Positions 1 through 10,020 of a stretch of 44,198 nt of DNA are shown piece by piece. The notes below the pieces were generated by a model. That model saw only the letters and a program-made list of their open reading frames with translations. It ran no database searches and was not told where the DNA came from. Each line of letters starts with the position of its first letter. Positions within the stretch are counted from its first letter, which is position 1. This DNA is from a virus, in the IMG/VR virus record IMGVR_UViG_3300005527_000046, positions 64,001 to 108,198 of that record; one strand, 5' to 3'. The position numbers and the translations under genes are program-made.

Positions 1-648
1 ATCAATAACAATAATAGCTTTATCTCTAATAATTACTCTATAAAATGTTAACTCAGTAGTTATTTGAGTATGATATGGAAAGTATGTTTTATTCCCATTT
101 ATATAAGCTACTCCAGGACTAACACAGCCATTTTTAAATACTAATCCCCAACTAATAAAGTTGCCATATATCTCAAATAATTGCTGCTTAATATAGTCTT
201 TGCTTCTATTACTAATTAAAAACTTATAACTTCCATTTATCACTTGTATTAAAGGATAACCTTCTTGTGTGTTAAAAGTATAAGAAGCTATATATTTATT
301 ATCTTGTTCTGTTATATCAATCTTTATATAAACTATATAAGAGGTTAATATACTTTCTATTGTGGTTTGCTCAGTTTCTATAATAATAGGAAAATTATTT
401 AGTAATATTCTTGAGCTACTAAGTGTTATTAAATTAGATTCAATATTAATAACCTTTAATCCACAAAGCACTTCATAATCATTAAAATTACATTTAGTAT
501 AATTATGAATAGGATTAATAATTATGTCTTGTGCATCTTCAAATTCTGTTGCTTGTGGAGGTCTTTCTCTAGAAGCAACAGGAAGAAGCTTTAAGTAGTA
601 GGGATTATATCTACTACTTTTAAAGTTATATAAATTGAGGATTGACAT
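1..648 (-). CDS. Tail or baseplate appendage protein, C-terminus beyond window
   Basis: Reading from the ATG at 648 on the minus strand, 216 codons stay open to the left edge, so the gene is 3' truncated by the window. Its start lies inside the last codons of the DUF4815-like gene (23-nt overlap), as elsewhere in this operon. The protein begins MSILNLYNFKSS and has no signal peptide or membrane helix. Around residues 168-190 it reads SWGLVFKNGC...PGVAYINGNK, a pattern seen in phage baseplate and fibre proteins, where a G-x-x-(V/I)-x-x-G strand is followed by SPG-x-A-Y-I-N-G. Position after a fibre gene supports a tail-appendage role. The function is inferred from context and that short pattern only. 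Confidence 0.6.
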   Translation of the reverse strand, partial: MSILNLYNFKSSRYNPYYLKLLPVASRERPPQATEFEDAQDIIINPIHNYTKCNFNDYEVLCGLKVINIESNLITLSSSRILLNNFPIIIETEQTTIESILTSYIVYIKIDITEQDNKYIASYTFNTQEGYPLIQVINGSYKFLISNRSKDYIKQQLFEIYGNFISWGLVFKNGCVSPGVAYINGNKTYFPYHTQITTELTFYRVIIRDKAIIVID

Positions 649-3600
649 AAATGTATTTTATAGTTACTGGTTTTGTTGAGTCATTAGTTACTAAGTCTAT
701 TCTATACTTAGAGCCTACTGCTGCTACATCATAAGATACTGTATAAATAGCTTCATAAAGACTAATGTTTTCATCTACTAAAGATGATGTTGTTCTAATA
801 CATGGCTTCCAAGTTTCACTAGTAGATTGTTGTGAGTGATAAACTAAGATTGAAGAGTCAACTGTTTTTATATATCCAATCTTTATACTTACAGTAGAAT
901 AGTTATTACCATGTTGTATATACTTAGAGACTAATGTACTTGTATTATTATTTGAATATAAACTAATAGAAGAACCTTTTAATAATAGTAAAGGACTTAT
1001 ATCTAAAGAACTACTATATAAAGTTGCTCTAATTGAAATCTGATTTGAAGCAAAGTCTAACTGAGTATTTCTATTAGTAATAAACTCTTTCCAAATACCA
1101 TCTTCTGTAGCATATTCATATGTTATAGAAGTCAAAGGAGGTATTATATCTCTGGTATTTAATGCAAATGATGTAACTAAATTTACAGTATATGTGCCTA
1201 GATTTACTGTCTTTGTTTGAGATGTAAAGGTGTCTTTATATATGTTATAAGTTAAATCATAGTCTGTAAGTTGTAAGGTATTTATACCATCTTTAGATAT
1301 ATATAAACTACCTTGACTAAACAATTGATTACCATAATAACTTCCAGTATTTAAGTCTGGCTCATTTATCTTAGCAATAGAAAATGAGAAGCCTGCTTGA
1401 GGAGATTTTATAGCAATAATATATTCTTTATCCTTTTCTACTAAAGCGGGATTTAAGAACTTTACATTTACTTTATCACTTACAAATGTTGTTGTTTCAC
1501 CATAGCTAATAATGTTTCTATTATCATCTAATAATAATACTGTTAGTTCAGATGAGACAGATGGTGTAATAGAAGTAAATAAATCAACACTATTTAATAA
1601 ATAATAGTTAGAAGATGTAAAAGTTTGTTCTATATTATATTGAGAAGGTTCTTCTAATAAATAAGGAGGAATAATTGCAGTATTAACATCCTTATTTGTT
1701 GCATCAAATACTACATGATTTAATAAGTTGTTATATATACTAAACTTACTTTTTATATTGTAGTTTAGATTTCTTACTTCTATTGTATGTGTTCCAGTTG
1801 TTATAGTGTTTGGTAATAAAACTCTTACAACTGCTTTACCAGAACTATTAGATTTAAAGCTATTTACTAATGTCCCGGCTAAAGTACCACTAAGTAAAAC
1901 TAAGTTTGTCTGAACAAGAATATTATCTATATATATTTTGTAGTTAGTTGATGTAGGATCTAAGTCAGTTAAGTAAAGATCTATTGATAAACCATTTAAG
2001 ATTGTTACATTATTAGATATATAATTTTCTGATTCTTGATCATAAGAATTAGAGTTAAATGCATTATTTATTTGAAGAGCTTCTTCTAAGTCATTACTAA
2101 GAATTCCAAAGAGGCTTTGGTTGTTTATATCAATTCTATTTAATATTTTACTTGAGGTTCCTATAATTGAGCTTGAAGGATTAATCTTAGCTTTGTTTTC
2201 ATTGAAGAATAAAGAATAAGAGCTTAGTCTTAATATTGGCTTGTATGTTGAAGGTGTTAGAACTTTATATTCTGTAACTCTTTCTTGTTCAATATATTTA
2301 GTAGGAAGATTAGCTGTAGGCAAACTAACATAGTTATCTAATATATATCTATAAGGCTCAGTTGTATTTAAACTGACTTCTCTATAAGAACATCCGTTAG
2401 TTATACTTTGTTTATTAGGACATAATGAGGCTGTGTATGAAGTATTCTCAACATCTTGATTGTTATAAGTCAAGAAGTTATCTGATATTAATTCAGGCTT
2501 ATCTTCAAGGGCAAAGACTGCTTCAGTTAGCCTTCTAGATAAGTTATATAAGTCTTTATTTGTAAATCTATTTAGTCCTAAAGATTGAAATATTGAATTA
2601 CCAATTTGTAATTTAAAAGTGGCTAATGCTAATAAATACTCAGGAATAGAAGGAACTGGTGGATTAATACCTGCACTAGACAATACATAATCTATGTTAC
2701 CATTCTTATCTAAAGTTATTACTCCAGTCTTAGTTTGAAAGTATGAATAATCTACGCTAAAGCTTTGTCCAATTGCAGGAGTTCTATTTATAAACTTAAT
2801 AGAATCATTTTGTAATGTGTAATCTACATTGTTTGTTAATAAAGAAGAATATAAGTATGTAACAAAGTATGTTGTTCCTGGTTCAGGCTCATTTGTAGAT
2901 GGTAAAGACCAATCAATTTGACTTTGATTAGTTAATCTATAATCAACACCTTCAATATAACTTGTCAAGTTTTGACCAACAGATATTATTTTAGATATTG
3001 TTGCTTGTCCTAAATTATCGACTGTTCCTGGAACTGCTCCTCTAATTATTGGTTTACTATTACTTATTAATGTTGCATTTAATCTGTTAACACTTGATAC
3101 AGGTGTAAAGCCTAGTTTATATGTGTTTAAGGATGATGATGAAGTGTTTGTCAAAACTTTAGTTATAGTTAAGCCTTCTCCTGCTCCTATAATTGTATTG
3201 TTAATATCTCTCTTTAATAAAGAAATATTAATGTTTGGCACACTAGAAGAATTTCTAAGGGTTATAAATTTAAAAGTTATTGTGGTGCTATTAGTAAGAA
3301 TTATCTCATAGTTTTGTTTTATAACAGAGAGTAAGTCATTATTGTTTAAAGATAAAGTAGTACAACTTAATGTGCTAGAAGTAATAGTATTGTTAAACTC
3401 ATTAACAATAAACAAGACAATATCAGAGATAGTTGTAATAGTTAAAGGTATACTAATGTCTACTTGTATAACATGTTCAACACCATTGAAAACTACATTG
3501 GCAATTAATAGTCTTACTAAAGGTCTACTACTAATAAAAGCAGGTAATGTTAAGTTACTTAATTGATATGAAACATATGAGGAGGTTCCATCATATGTAA

Positions 3601-4654
3601 AAGTAGCATTATATATTTGTGATACAGGTAGATTTTTTTGAATAGTAAGTAAAGTGTTATCTGTTTTTACTATTCTATTTCCTTCAACATAACCTATTCC
3701 AGAAGATACTGATATTGTTTCAATATTAATTTGAGTATTTCTTTCAACATTAATATCTTGTTGAATAAGTAAATTACTTTGTTCAATTGGTGTTAGTTTA
3801 TTCTTTAACTCTAATATTGAATTAGTATTTTGTTGTATTAAAGCTTCAGTTGAAACAATTAAAGAAGCTAAAGCTTGTGTATATTGAAGTACAATTTGTT
3901 GTTTATAGTCAACTAATAGATTATTTAATCTATTATTAGTTTCAGTTAATGATTGAATTTCTCCATTTATACTATTGATATTATTTGTTAGCGTCTCTTG
4001 TTCTGTTAATAAACTAGTTAGGTTGTTTGTATTTGAAGTACCTGTTGCAGAGTTAATGGAAGTTACATTAAAACCTTTAATAATAAAATTACCTTCAGCA
4101 TCATATATATAGTCTGCTAATAGTTGTTTGTTTGGATCAACTGGCTGAATTTTTATAATTTTATTATTTTCAATTCTTGCAATAGGATACATTGAAGATT
4201 CATTTACTGCTATAGAACCAACCCATCTCAGTCTATAGGCTCCTGCTGCACCCCAAAGTTCACCACCTTTTTCTGGATCATTTAAGGAGGCATCTTCTAA
4301 TTCTGTAATTATTTGTTCATTTATTAAAATTCCCACTGTTGCTGCTTTATCTACAACAGTAAAAGTAGAATTTGGAATCTCTATAAAGTTACCTTCAATA
4401 TAAACAACACCCTTTGTACATGCAAAGGATCTAACACCAGAAGGATATTGAAGGTTTAAAGTTATATCTAAACCAGAAACAACTGTGCCATTTTTATATA
4501 TTGTATCTAATACTTTTTTGCTGTTAGATTGTAATATTCCTTGTAACTCTAATAATTCTCTGGATTGAATAGGCCTATCATTGTTGAATAATAGTTTAAT
4601 CCAGTCCTCTTTATAAGTGTCTGGAAAATCATTTTTATATGTATTTGGTTTCAT
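626..4654 (-). CDS. Large DUF4815-like tail fibre/baseplate protein
   Basis: The gene encodes about 1,342 residues. The N-terminus (Y-K-N-D-F-P-D-T-Y, then RPIQSRELLELQGILQ, then IYKNGTVVSG) matches the DUF4815 pattern of phage virion proteins: a phage particle name, 'pLQsrELnelQ', then 'lfkdGtvvsG'. A GVVYIEGNFIEI strand follows. Residues about 211-314 form a long heptad-like coiled coil rich in Gln, Asn and Leu, and the remaining ~1,000 residues are Ser/Thr/Asn-rich beta structure, typical of trimeric fibres. I chose the ATG at 4654, one base after the preceding TAA; an in-frame TTG at 4666 would add four residues but lacks support. It is probably a structural fibre or wedge-attached protein; host receptor unknown. 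Confidence 0.75.
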   Translation of the reverse strand: MKPNTYKNDFPDTYKEDWIKLLFNNDRPIQSRELLELQGILQSNSKKVLDTIYKNGTVVSGLDITLNLQYPSGVRSFACTKGVVYIEGNFIEIPNSTFTVVDKAATVGILINEQIITELEDASLNDPEKGGELWGAAGAYRLRWVGSIAVNESSMYPIARIENNKIIKIQPVDPNKQLLADYIYDAEGNFIIKGFNVTSINSATGTSNTNNLTSLLTEQETLTNNINSINGEIQSLTETNNRLNNLLVDYKQQIVLQYTQALASLIVSTEALIQQNTNSILELKNKLTPIEQSNLLIQQDINVERNTQINIETISVSSGIGYVEGNRIVKTDNTLLTIQKNLPVSQIYNATFTYDGTSSYVSYQLSNLTLPAFISSRPLVRLLIANVVFNGVEHVIQVDISIPLTITTISDIVLFIVNEFNNTITSSTLSCTTLSLNNNDLLSVIKQNYEIILTNSTTITFKFITLRNSSSVPNINISLLKRDINNTIIGAGEGLTITKVLTNTSSSSLNTYKLGFTPVSSVNRLNATLISNSKPIIRGAVPGTVDNLGQATISKIISVGQNLTSYIEGVDYRLTNQSQIDWSLPSTNEPEPGTTYFVTYLYSSLLTNNVDYTLQNDSIKFINRTPAIGQSFSVDYSYFQTKTGVITLDKNGNIDYVLSSAGINPPVPSIPEYLLALATFKLQIGNSIFQSLGLNRFTNKDLYNLSRRLTEAVFALEDKPELISDNFLTYNNQDVENTSYTASLCPNKQSITNGCSYREVSLNTTEPYRYILDNYVSLPTANLPTKYIEQERVTEYKVLTPSTYKPILRLSSYSLFFNENKAKINPSSSIIGTSSKILNRIDINNQSLFGILSNDLEEALQINNAFNSNSYDQESENYISNNVTILNGLSIDLYLTDLDPTSTNYKIYIDNILVQTNLVLLSGTLAGTLVNSFKSNSSGKAVVRVLLPNTITTGTHTIEVRNLNYNIKSKFSIYNNLLNHVVFDATNKDVNTAIIPPYLLEEPSQYNIEQTFTSSNYYLLNSVDLFTSITPSVSSELTVLLLDDNRNIISYGETTTFVSDKVNVKFLNPALVEKDKEYIIAIKSPQAGFSFSIAKINEPDLNTGSYYGNQLFSQGSLYISKDGINTLQLTDYDLTYNIYKDTFTSQTKTVNLGTYTVNLVTSFALNTRDIIPPLTSITYEYATEDGIWKEFITNRNTQLDFASNQISIRATLYSSSLDISPLLLLKGSSISLYSNNNTSTLVSKYIQHGNNYSTVSIKIGYIKTVDSSILVYHSQQSTSETWKPCIRTTSSLVDENISLYEAIYTVSYDVAAVGSKYRIDLVTNDSTKPVTIKYIYVNPQFI

Positions 4655-4655
4655 T

Positions 4656-5189
4656 TTATAACTCAATAAGTTGTTTTATTAGATGTCTTTGATTATCTTC
4701 TCTGGTAATTCTTGTGTGATTAGTACTTAAATATACTTCTCCTTTGTTTAGCATATCCTCTGGTTTAAATAGTGGTTTATTTAATGTGGGAGCTTCTGCT
4801 CCAATAACAATAGAAGATGTTCTAAAGTAAGCACAAGTGTAGTCTAAATATCTTATATCTCCTTCTATATAAATATAGTTTGCATTTGATGCAACTAAAT
4901 CAGAATTATTTGGATCTATTAAATAATACTTTTCATTGCTTAATATTTGACTTCCACATGATATACCACCACAATTTGTTTTTGTTGCTAACATGATAAG
5001 TCTTGGTCGCTTATATATAATGACTTCATCTGTTGAGGTAAACTCTGTTACATCAGGGGGTTGTGTTTCATTTTCCCATTCAGTATATTTACCTATTGTT
5101 ATAAAACAACTTTGTTTTAAATATTCTACTATTCCTTTTAGAAATAAAGCTCTTCCTTTATTTAGTCTATTAAACTTAAAAACTTGCAT
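4656..5189 (-). CDS. Small tail/baseplate-associated protein
   Basis: The start is set at the ATG at 5189, which overlaps the TAA of the oxidoreductase gene as TAATG, with GAGGTAGG just upstream; this is the standard coupling geometry of this operon. An upstream in-frame ATG at 5231 would add 14 basic residues and overlap the previous gene by 43 nt, which is less likely. The 177-residue product begins MQVFKFNRLNKGRALF and contains IGKYTEWENETQPP, a Trp/Pro pattern found in small wedge-type baseplate proteins, plus a Cys pair (NCGGISCG). It is followed by the DUF4815-like gene after one base. No catalytic motif is visible. A baseplate or fibre-connector role is inferred from position. Confidence 0.6.
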   Translation of the reverse strand: MQVFKFNRLNKGRALFLKGIVEYLKQSCFITIGKYTEWENETQPPDVTEFTSTDEVIIYKRPRLIMLATKTNCGGISCGSQILSNEKYYLIDPNNSDLVASNANYIYIEGDIRYLDYTCAYFRTSSIVIGAEAPTLNKPLFKPEDMLNKGEVYLSTNHTRITREDNQRHLIKQLIEL

Positions 5190-6241
5190 TAACCTACCTC
5201 TTCTATTTCTTTTATTATTTGAACTGCACATTTACTACTAGATATAATAGAATTGCTTCTAGGGCCATCATATAAAGTTGTTAGAGGACCACTAACAAAT
5301 ATGTTAGTATCTAACAACCTAAAGTTTCTATTTATATCTGTTTGCTTTATATTTAAAATATTTATAGGCGTGACTCCTACTCTAGACACAAATCTATTAT
5401 CATATTTATTAATTATTTCTGTAACATTAATGTTCTTATATATTGGTATATCTAATAGTAAATGTTGATTGTTTGGTGTTATAGAAGGCCCCCAAGATTT
5501 TACACTGTCTATGTATCTTTGTTTTGATACTGTAGAAACTAATGTTGAACAGTATGGACCTAAAGCTGTTCTTGCTTTCCATAAACTATAATCAGGTATA
5601 GGATATTGATTTATTTTTGCATCTTTTGTTATATATAAACCAACTCTTACCCCTTTATTATATAAATAACTAGCAATATCATATGCTCCTTGTCCACTAC
5701 CAATGATCAATAAAGATTTATATTCATTTTCTATTAAATCTTTGTTATCTATCCTTTTATATTTTAATAAGTTAGACGGAACCTGTTTTTCTTTACTACC
5801 TAATGCAAGTATTAAATAATCAAATTTAATATCACCGCTTTGAGTATGTGCTGTACTATTATCTATACTAAGTAAATTAGTATATATAAACTGTACATTG
5901 TTATCCTGTAACTTCTTCTTTATCCAACATATATAATTATAGAACTCAGCTCTATTTACTCTTCTACTATCTTTTTCTATGTCTCTTTGAGTGGTGAAAA
6001 ATATATCCTCTTTATATAAAAAGGTGCTTAAAGACCAATCTCTTTTTGTTAAGCTATATGTCACTAAGTCAAAAGATACAGGAGATCTAAGTTCAAAGTT
6101 AGCTACTGTTGACAAAGAGTTCCAAGAGTCAGTTGGAGCAGAATCAATAATATAGATTGAACTAAACTTACCTATAGCTTCTATTGCACAGGCTAAGCCT
6201 CTAGGTCCACCACCAGCTATTAATAATGTTTTATGCAACAT
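5189..6241 (-). CDS. FAD/NAD(P)-binding oxidoreductase inside the tail operon
   Basis: The 350-residue protein is a two-dinucleotide-domain flavoprotein of the FMO / lysine N-hydroxylase / thioredoxin-reductase-like type. Residues 6-15 read LLIAGGGPRG, the GxGxxG turn of an FAD Rossmann fold, with D33 at the end of strand 2 for the ribose. Residues 143-149 (LILALGS) are the usual 'ATG'-type strand. A second nucleotide site is at 177-186, LLIIGSGQGA, expected to hold NAD(P)H. No CxxC redox pair is visible, so a thioredoxin-reductase activity is unlikely. It overlaps the fibre gene upstream by 11 nt and is coupled by TAATG to the next gene, so it is made with tail proteins. Substrate unknown; it could be enzymatic in the cell, act on the virion, or be a structural reuse of the fold. 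Confidence 0.85.
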   Translation of the reverse strand: MLHKTLLIAGGGPRGLACAIEAIGKFSSIYIIDSAPTDSWNSLSTVANFELRSPVSFDLVTYSLTKRDWSLSTFLYKEDIFFTTQRDIEKDSRRVNRAEFYNYICWIKKKLQDNNVQFIYTNLLSIDNSTAHTQSGDIKFDYLILALGSKEKQVPSNLLKYKRIDNKDLIENEYKSLLIIGSGQGAYDIASYLYNKGVRVGLYITKDAKINQYPIPDYSLWKARTALGPYCSTLVSTVSKQRYIDSVKSWGPSITPNNQHLLLDIPIYKNINVTEIINKYDNRFVSRVGVTPINILNIKQTDINRNFRLLDTNIFVSGPLTTLYDGPRSNSIISSSKCAVQIIKEIEEVG

Positions 6242-7853
6242 AAGGTTTAAACCATAATGTAGTTGTGTTTAACGCTACTCCAACAACAATAGAACTAGGA
6301 GTTGTTGATATAACAGAGCCACCAGTTAAATAATATATAGTTCCAGCTACTAAGTCTGTTAATCCATCTACTGTATTTCCACTTAAATAGATCTTACCTG
6401 CACTAAAGAAACCTAAAAAGTTAATAAGAGGACTAGTACTATCAGTAAGATTAGCTAAACTCCAGGTATTAACTCCAGATACTTTAAACACCTCTCCATT
6501 AGAAGGAATATGAGAACCAAAAGATTGTTGAACTAAATACCTAGTAGATAAGTTATTTGGGGTTCCAGTTATATAATCTGTTCCTCTATATACTAATAAA
6601 GACTCTTGTTCAGGTTGAATTGGACTAATTGGAAAAACAATAGGAATGTTGTTTATTTTGTTAGCATTCCATCTATTATTATTATTTAATATATTTATAG
6701 TTAGATTGTCTGAGTTATTAGTAATTGTAGCAACATTACTATCTGCAGCATTTATAACTTTTAATGTAGTAAGACTTCCTACTTGTGAAGATATTAAAGT
6801 ATTTGTTGAATTAGTTGAATTTAATGATGTAGTACTGTTTCCTCTTATAACTATTTCATTTGCGTTTAGATTCTCAACAATTAAACCATTTTGACCAACT
6901 AATGTCTTAAACTCATGTCTGTCTATTGAAGAGTTAAATCCCTTATAGGTAGTAGTTCCAGAACCCACATTTCCTAAGTCATTGCCAGCATTTGTTGATA
7001 AAGTTAAACTGTCTTCAGTGTCTAAAATTAATATTCCATCTCCAGGAATTAATGTTTTTAATTCTCCTGAGTTATTTAATATCTTACTTCCAATCCCATC
7101 TGTATTAGTAACTCCACTAGCTTCTGAGCCTAAAGAAGCTATGATTATTTCAGATGCAGATTCATTAATCAGTACATTTGCTCCAGCTTTTATAGATTTG
7201 AATCTCAGAGTTGAAGCTACATTGTTTACATATATTCTTCCTGCTCCTGTTCCTATGTTTTGGCCTGTAGCTAAAGAACCTCCTCCAGTACTGTTAATGG
7301 TTATTTGATTAGGATTTGATGTATCAAATGATATATTATTACCAGCAACTAATGTTTTAAACTCAAAGTTGCTGCCAGTTTTTTGTTTAAATACTGTCAC
7401 TCCTGAACCTAGATTAGAAGCTGTATTTACTTCTCCAGGATTAATAAGATCTATTAAAACAGTGTCAGTGTTTGAGGTTATATTAACATTTGGACCACCT
7501 TCTAGGCTCTTAAAATTATATGAGGTTGTAAAGTTTTTATATAAGCCAGCTCCTGTTCCAACGTTAGCAACTACAAGTGGATTAGGAATTGTACTGTTTA
7601 ATGTAATATTAAAATAATTAGGATTAGTAGAAGTAGTAAATGTTATATTACTTCCAGCTATAAGATTTAAAGCTGGATAAGTTCCACTCAAAACATTATT
7701 TAGATATAACTTTGTTTTAGGTTCAACATAACTAAGTATTGTAGTTAAAGTTGTATTTTGTGTTTGATTTAATAGAGTATTTTCAAATGGAAATAAACTA
7801 TTTAAAGGTAGTGAGCTTGCTGTAGCTAACTCTGGTATTGTTATTTGTGCCAT
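6231..7853 (-). CDS. Repeat-containing tail fibre protein
   Basis: The 540-residue product holds about five to six degenerate repeats of 35-50 residues between roughly 57 and 340. Each follows the scheme N-x-G-x-G-x-x-x-Y/F-K, then about ten residues, then F-K-(T/S)-L-x-x-G-x-N-(I/V), then a short I-x-I strand; clear copies begin near 97, 147, 199, 252 and 295. Such repeats are common in trimeric phage fibres. A C-terminal domain of about 150 residues ends with GLTDLVAGTIYYLT and GVALNTTTLWF, like a receptor-binding tip. The gene starts five bases after the upstream stop and its stop overlaps the oxidoreductase start. A host-recognition fibre is the likely role. Confidence 0.75.
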   Translation of the reverse strand: MAQITIPELATASSLPLNSLFPFENTLLNQTQNTTLTTILSYVEPKTKLYLNNVLSGTYPALNLIAGSNITFTTSTNPNYFNITLNSTIPNPLVVANVGTGAGLYKNFTTSYNFKSLEGGPNVNITSNTDTVLIDLINPGEVNTASNLGSGVTVFKQKTGSNFEFKTLVAGNNISFDTSNPNQITINSTGGGSLATGQNIGTGAGRIYVNNVASTLRFKSIKAGANVLINESASEIIIASLGSEASGVTNTDGIGSKILNNSGELKTLIPGDGILILDTEDSLTLSTNAGNDLGNVGSGTTTYKGFNSSIDRHEFKTLVGQNGLIVENLNANEIVIRGNSTTSLNSTNSTNTLISSQVGSLTTLKVINAADSNVATITNNSDNLTINILNNNNRWNANKINNIPIVFPISPIQPEQESLLVYRGTDYITGTPNNLSTRYLVQQSFGSHIPSNGEVFKVSGVNTWSLANLTDSTSPLINFLGFFSAGKIYLSGNTVDGLTDLVAGTIYYLTGGSVISTTPSSIVVGVALNTTTLWFKPYVA

Positions 7854-7857
7854 TTAT

Positions 7858-10020
7858 TTATAATATAAAGTAGTCATTGATTGATGTTTCTTGTGTAACT
7901 GGGAAGGTGTTTTCTTGCAGTAAGATTGATTCTTCTGGAGGTGCCAAATCACATTGACCATCACTTAAGAGTATTAATTGTCCATTTATATCTACTTGAC
8001 ATCTATAGTCTTCTAATTTTGATATGTCAAAACAAAGATTAAAGTTAGATACTATTGGCATTTCTAAACTGCTAACTAAATTGGTTTCTATTCCTAAAGA
8101 CTTTACTTGATTATTTATATAACTTAGTATCTCAGTATCATAAAAACCTTTAACCTCTAAATCTATAGAATTACTATATCTTCCAGGCCATAAACTATTA
8201 GTAACTCTTTTGCCAAATGTTATTGTTTTCTCTAATAGTTCTTTTGTATTAGCAATTAAACTGTCTTTGTAAATGTTAGTTAGAGCCTGCTTTTCAATAT
8301 AAGTGTCTTGAATATATTTACTATGAAGATATAAATCTATTATTGGTTTTATAACACTTCTTATAATTAAATCTTGAGTGGGAGTTGTATCACTTAACCA
8401 ACCAAAGTCTATAGGTATATAACTCTTAAACTTAGTAAAAACTTCTTGTTTAAATAAAGATAAACTATTTAAAATATCTGTGTTTAATTGCTTTGTAGTT
8501 TCAAGATTTAACACATCAATAATTAACTTATTGTTTATAGATAAGCTGTGTTTTAAATTGCAGTTTATAAGTTTTAAAACTAAAAGATTGATTGAATTAT
8601 ATGTAATTAAAGTTGGCTGGTTTGTTAGATACAATACTTCAGTTGTATCTGTTATATATGTTATATCTTCTAATACATACTCTTTTATATTTATTGGTTT
8701 GTTATTAATATAACTACTTAATAAATCTCCAAATACTTTTGATGTTGTAGTTATTGTAGGATTATCTAAAGACTCAATATAAACATCATCTTTTATTTTA
8801 TATAACTTATCTATATTTTCTATTAACGTTGTAGCTATTGATAAATGATATACATCTTTTGTTATTTTATAAGTCTCTACTAAAGCTATAAGTTTTAATA
8901 CATCTTCTTTTAACGTGCTAGTTTTTAAGTTAATACATAATTCTATATATTCTAGTAACTTCGGTCTTAAAGAATCTTTATTTATTTTAGCTAGGCATAA
9001 TAACATTAGTATAGTAGTAATGTTATTACTAGACAGCTCCTTATATGTTGTTGTTGAATATACAGCAGGATTTATTATTATTTCTTCTAGTTCATCTAAT
9101 TCATGAGTAACTAAACTGTTGAATTCATATGGGGTTGTTACATTCTTTATATAGGAATAAGGATTAGAATTGCTAGTAGAAATACTATTAATAGTATTTA
9201 CTATTACATTTATTAATAACTCTTGTTCTTGTTTATATAATACTAATTCATTTTTATTCTTAATTTCTAAGCTAGTATATAATAAATAAACTATAGATAA
9301 TAATACTTCTTCAGTATTATTATTTAAGGATTGCCAAGGTAAATTTGTATTCCAATCTGATCTAAAAAACAAGGGATTACTTACAAATTTATAAGTGGTT
9401 ATTACTTGTTCAATGTCAAACTTTGTTATGGTAATACAAGGATTAAATCCTTCAGGAACTCCTTGATTCCAGATTATAATAGAATCAAGTAAACCTTTAT
9501 TTTTAATTATTATAATCTCCTCTCCTGTTTCTTCATGAATTAAACTTACATTATAAATATAAGAGTATCCATATCTATCTGAATTGGCTTTTACAAAATA
9601 ATAAGTATCTTCCTCTATTAATACACTCTTATTTGTTACTATTGCTTTTGTCCATATTCCATATTCCTCTACACAGCTTTCACCAATACAACCTTCTTCT
9701 ATATAATTAGGTTGCTGAATGAGATCTAAGTTGTTTAATGTAATTAATAATTGATGAGGGCTTTTAGAGAATGTTGGATATATTAAATTCTGCTTCTTTT
9801 GTAGTATTTCTATGGATTGTTGTTCGCTTTCTATTATTTCAGAACATATAGGATTGCAGTCCACATCAATACATTCAGCACCTAAACCATTTCCATTTAT
9901 TATTAGCTCAGCAGTAGCTTGAGAGGAAATAACATTATTTGCAGACCACCAAATGTTATTTCCTCCTTGATCTAGATAACTAAGAACATAGTTAAAATAG
10001 TTATTACTTTGATTTAACAT
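7858..10020 (-). CDS. Large unrecognised baseplate-region protein
   Basis: I do not recognise this 720-residue protein. It follows the Baseplate_J gene with a 17-nt overlap, the place where P2-type phages encode tail protein I and fibres, so a baseplate or fibre-adapter role is likely. The N-terminal ~200 residues look beta-rich and hold Cys at 50, 55, 59, 111 and 116, which could form disulfides or a metal site. From about 225 to 600 it is mostly helical, with Leu/Ile-rich helices of even length that could form a helical repeat or alpha/alpha toroid. The C-terminus is again beta-like with two Cys. No signal peptide or transmembrane segment is seen. Confidence 0.6.
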   Translation of the reverse strand: MLNQSNNYFNYVLSYLDQGGNNIWWSANNVISSQATAELIINGNGLGAECIDVDCNPICSEIIESEQQSIEILQKKQNLIYPTFSKSPHQLLITLNNLDLIQQPNYIEEGCIGESCVEEYGIWTKAIVTNKSVLIEEDTYYFVKANSDRYGYSYIYNVSLIHEETGEEIIIIKNKGLLDSIIIWNQGVPEGFNPCITITKFDIEQVITTYKFVSNPLFFRSDWNTNLPWQSLNNNTEEVLLSIVYLLYTSLEIKNKNELVLYKQEQELLINVIVNTINSISTSNSNPYSYIKNVTTPYEFNSLVTHELDELEEIIINPAVYSTTTYKELSSNNITTILMLLCLAKINKDSLRPKLLEYIELCINLKTSTLKEDVLKLIALVETYKITKDVYHLSIATTLIENIDKLYKIKDDVYIESLDNPTITTTSKVFGDLLSSYINNKPINIKEYVLEDITYITDTTEVLYLTNQPTLITYNSINLLVLKLINCNLKHSLSINNKLIIDVLNLETTKQLNTDILNSLSLFKQEVFTKFKSYIPIDFGWLSDTTPTQDLIIRSVIKPIIDLYLHSKYIQDTYIEKQALTNIYKDSLIANTKELLEKTITFGKRVTNSLWPGRYSNSIDLEVKGFYDTEILSYINNQVKSLGIETNLVSSLEMPIVSNFNLCFDISKLEDYRCQVDINGQLILLSDGQCDLAPPEESILLQENTFPVTQETSINDYFIL

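Noticed and set aside
6646-7617. Three plus-strand open frames opposite the fibre gene
   Set aside because: Each mirrors the repeats of the fibre gene on the opposite strand; repeat-related spacing explains their openness.
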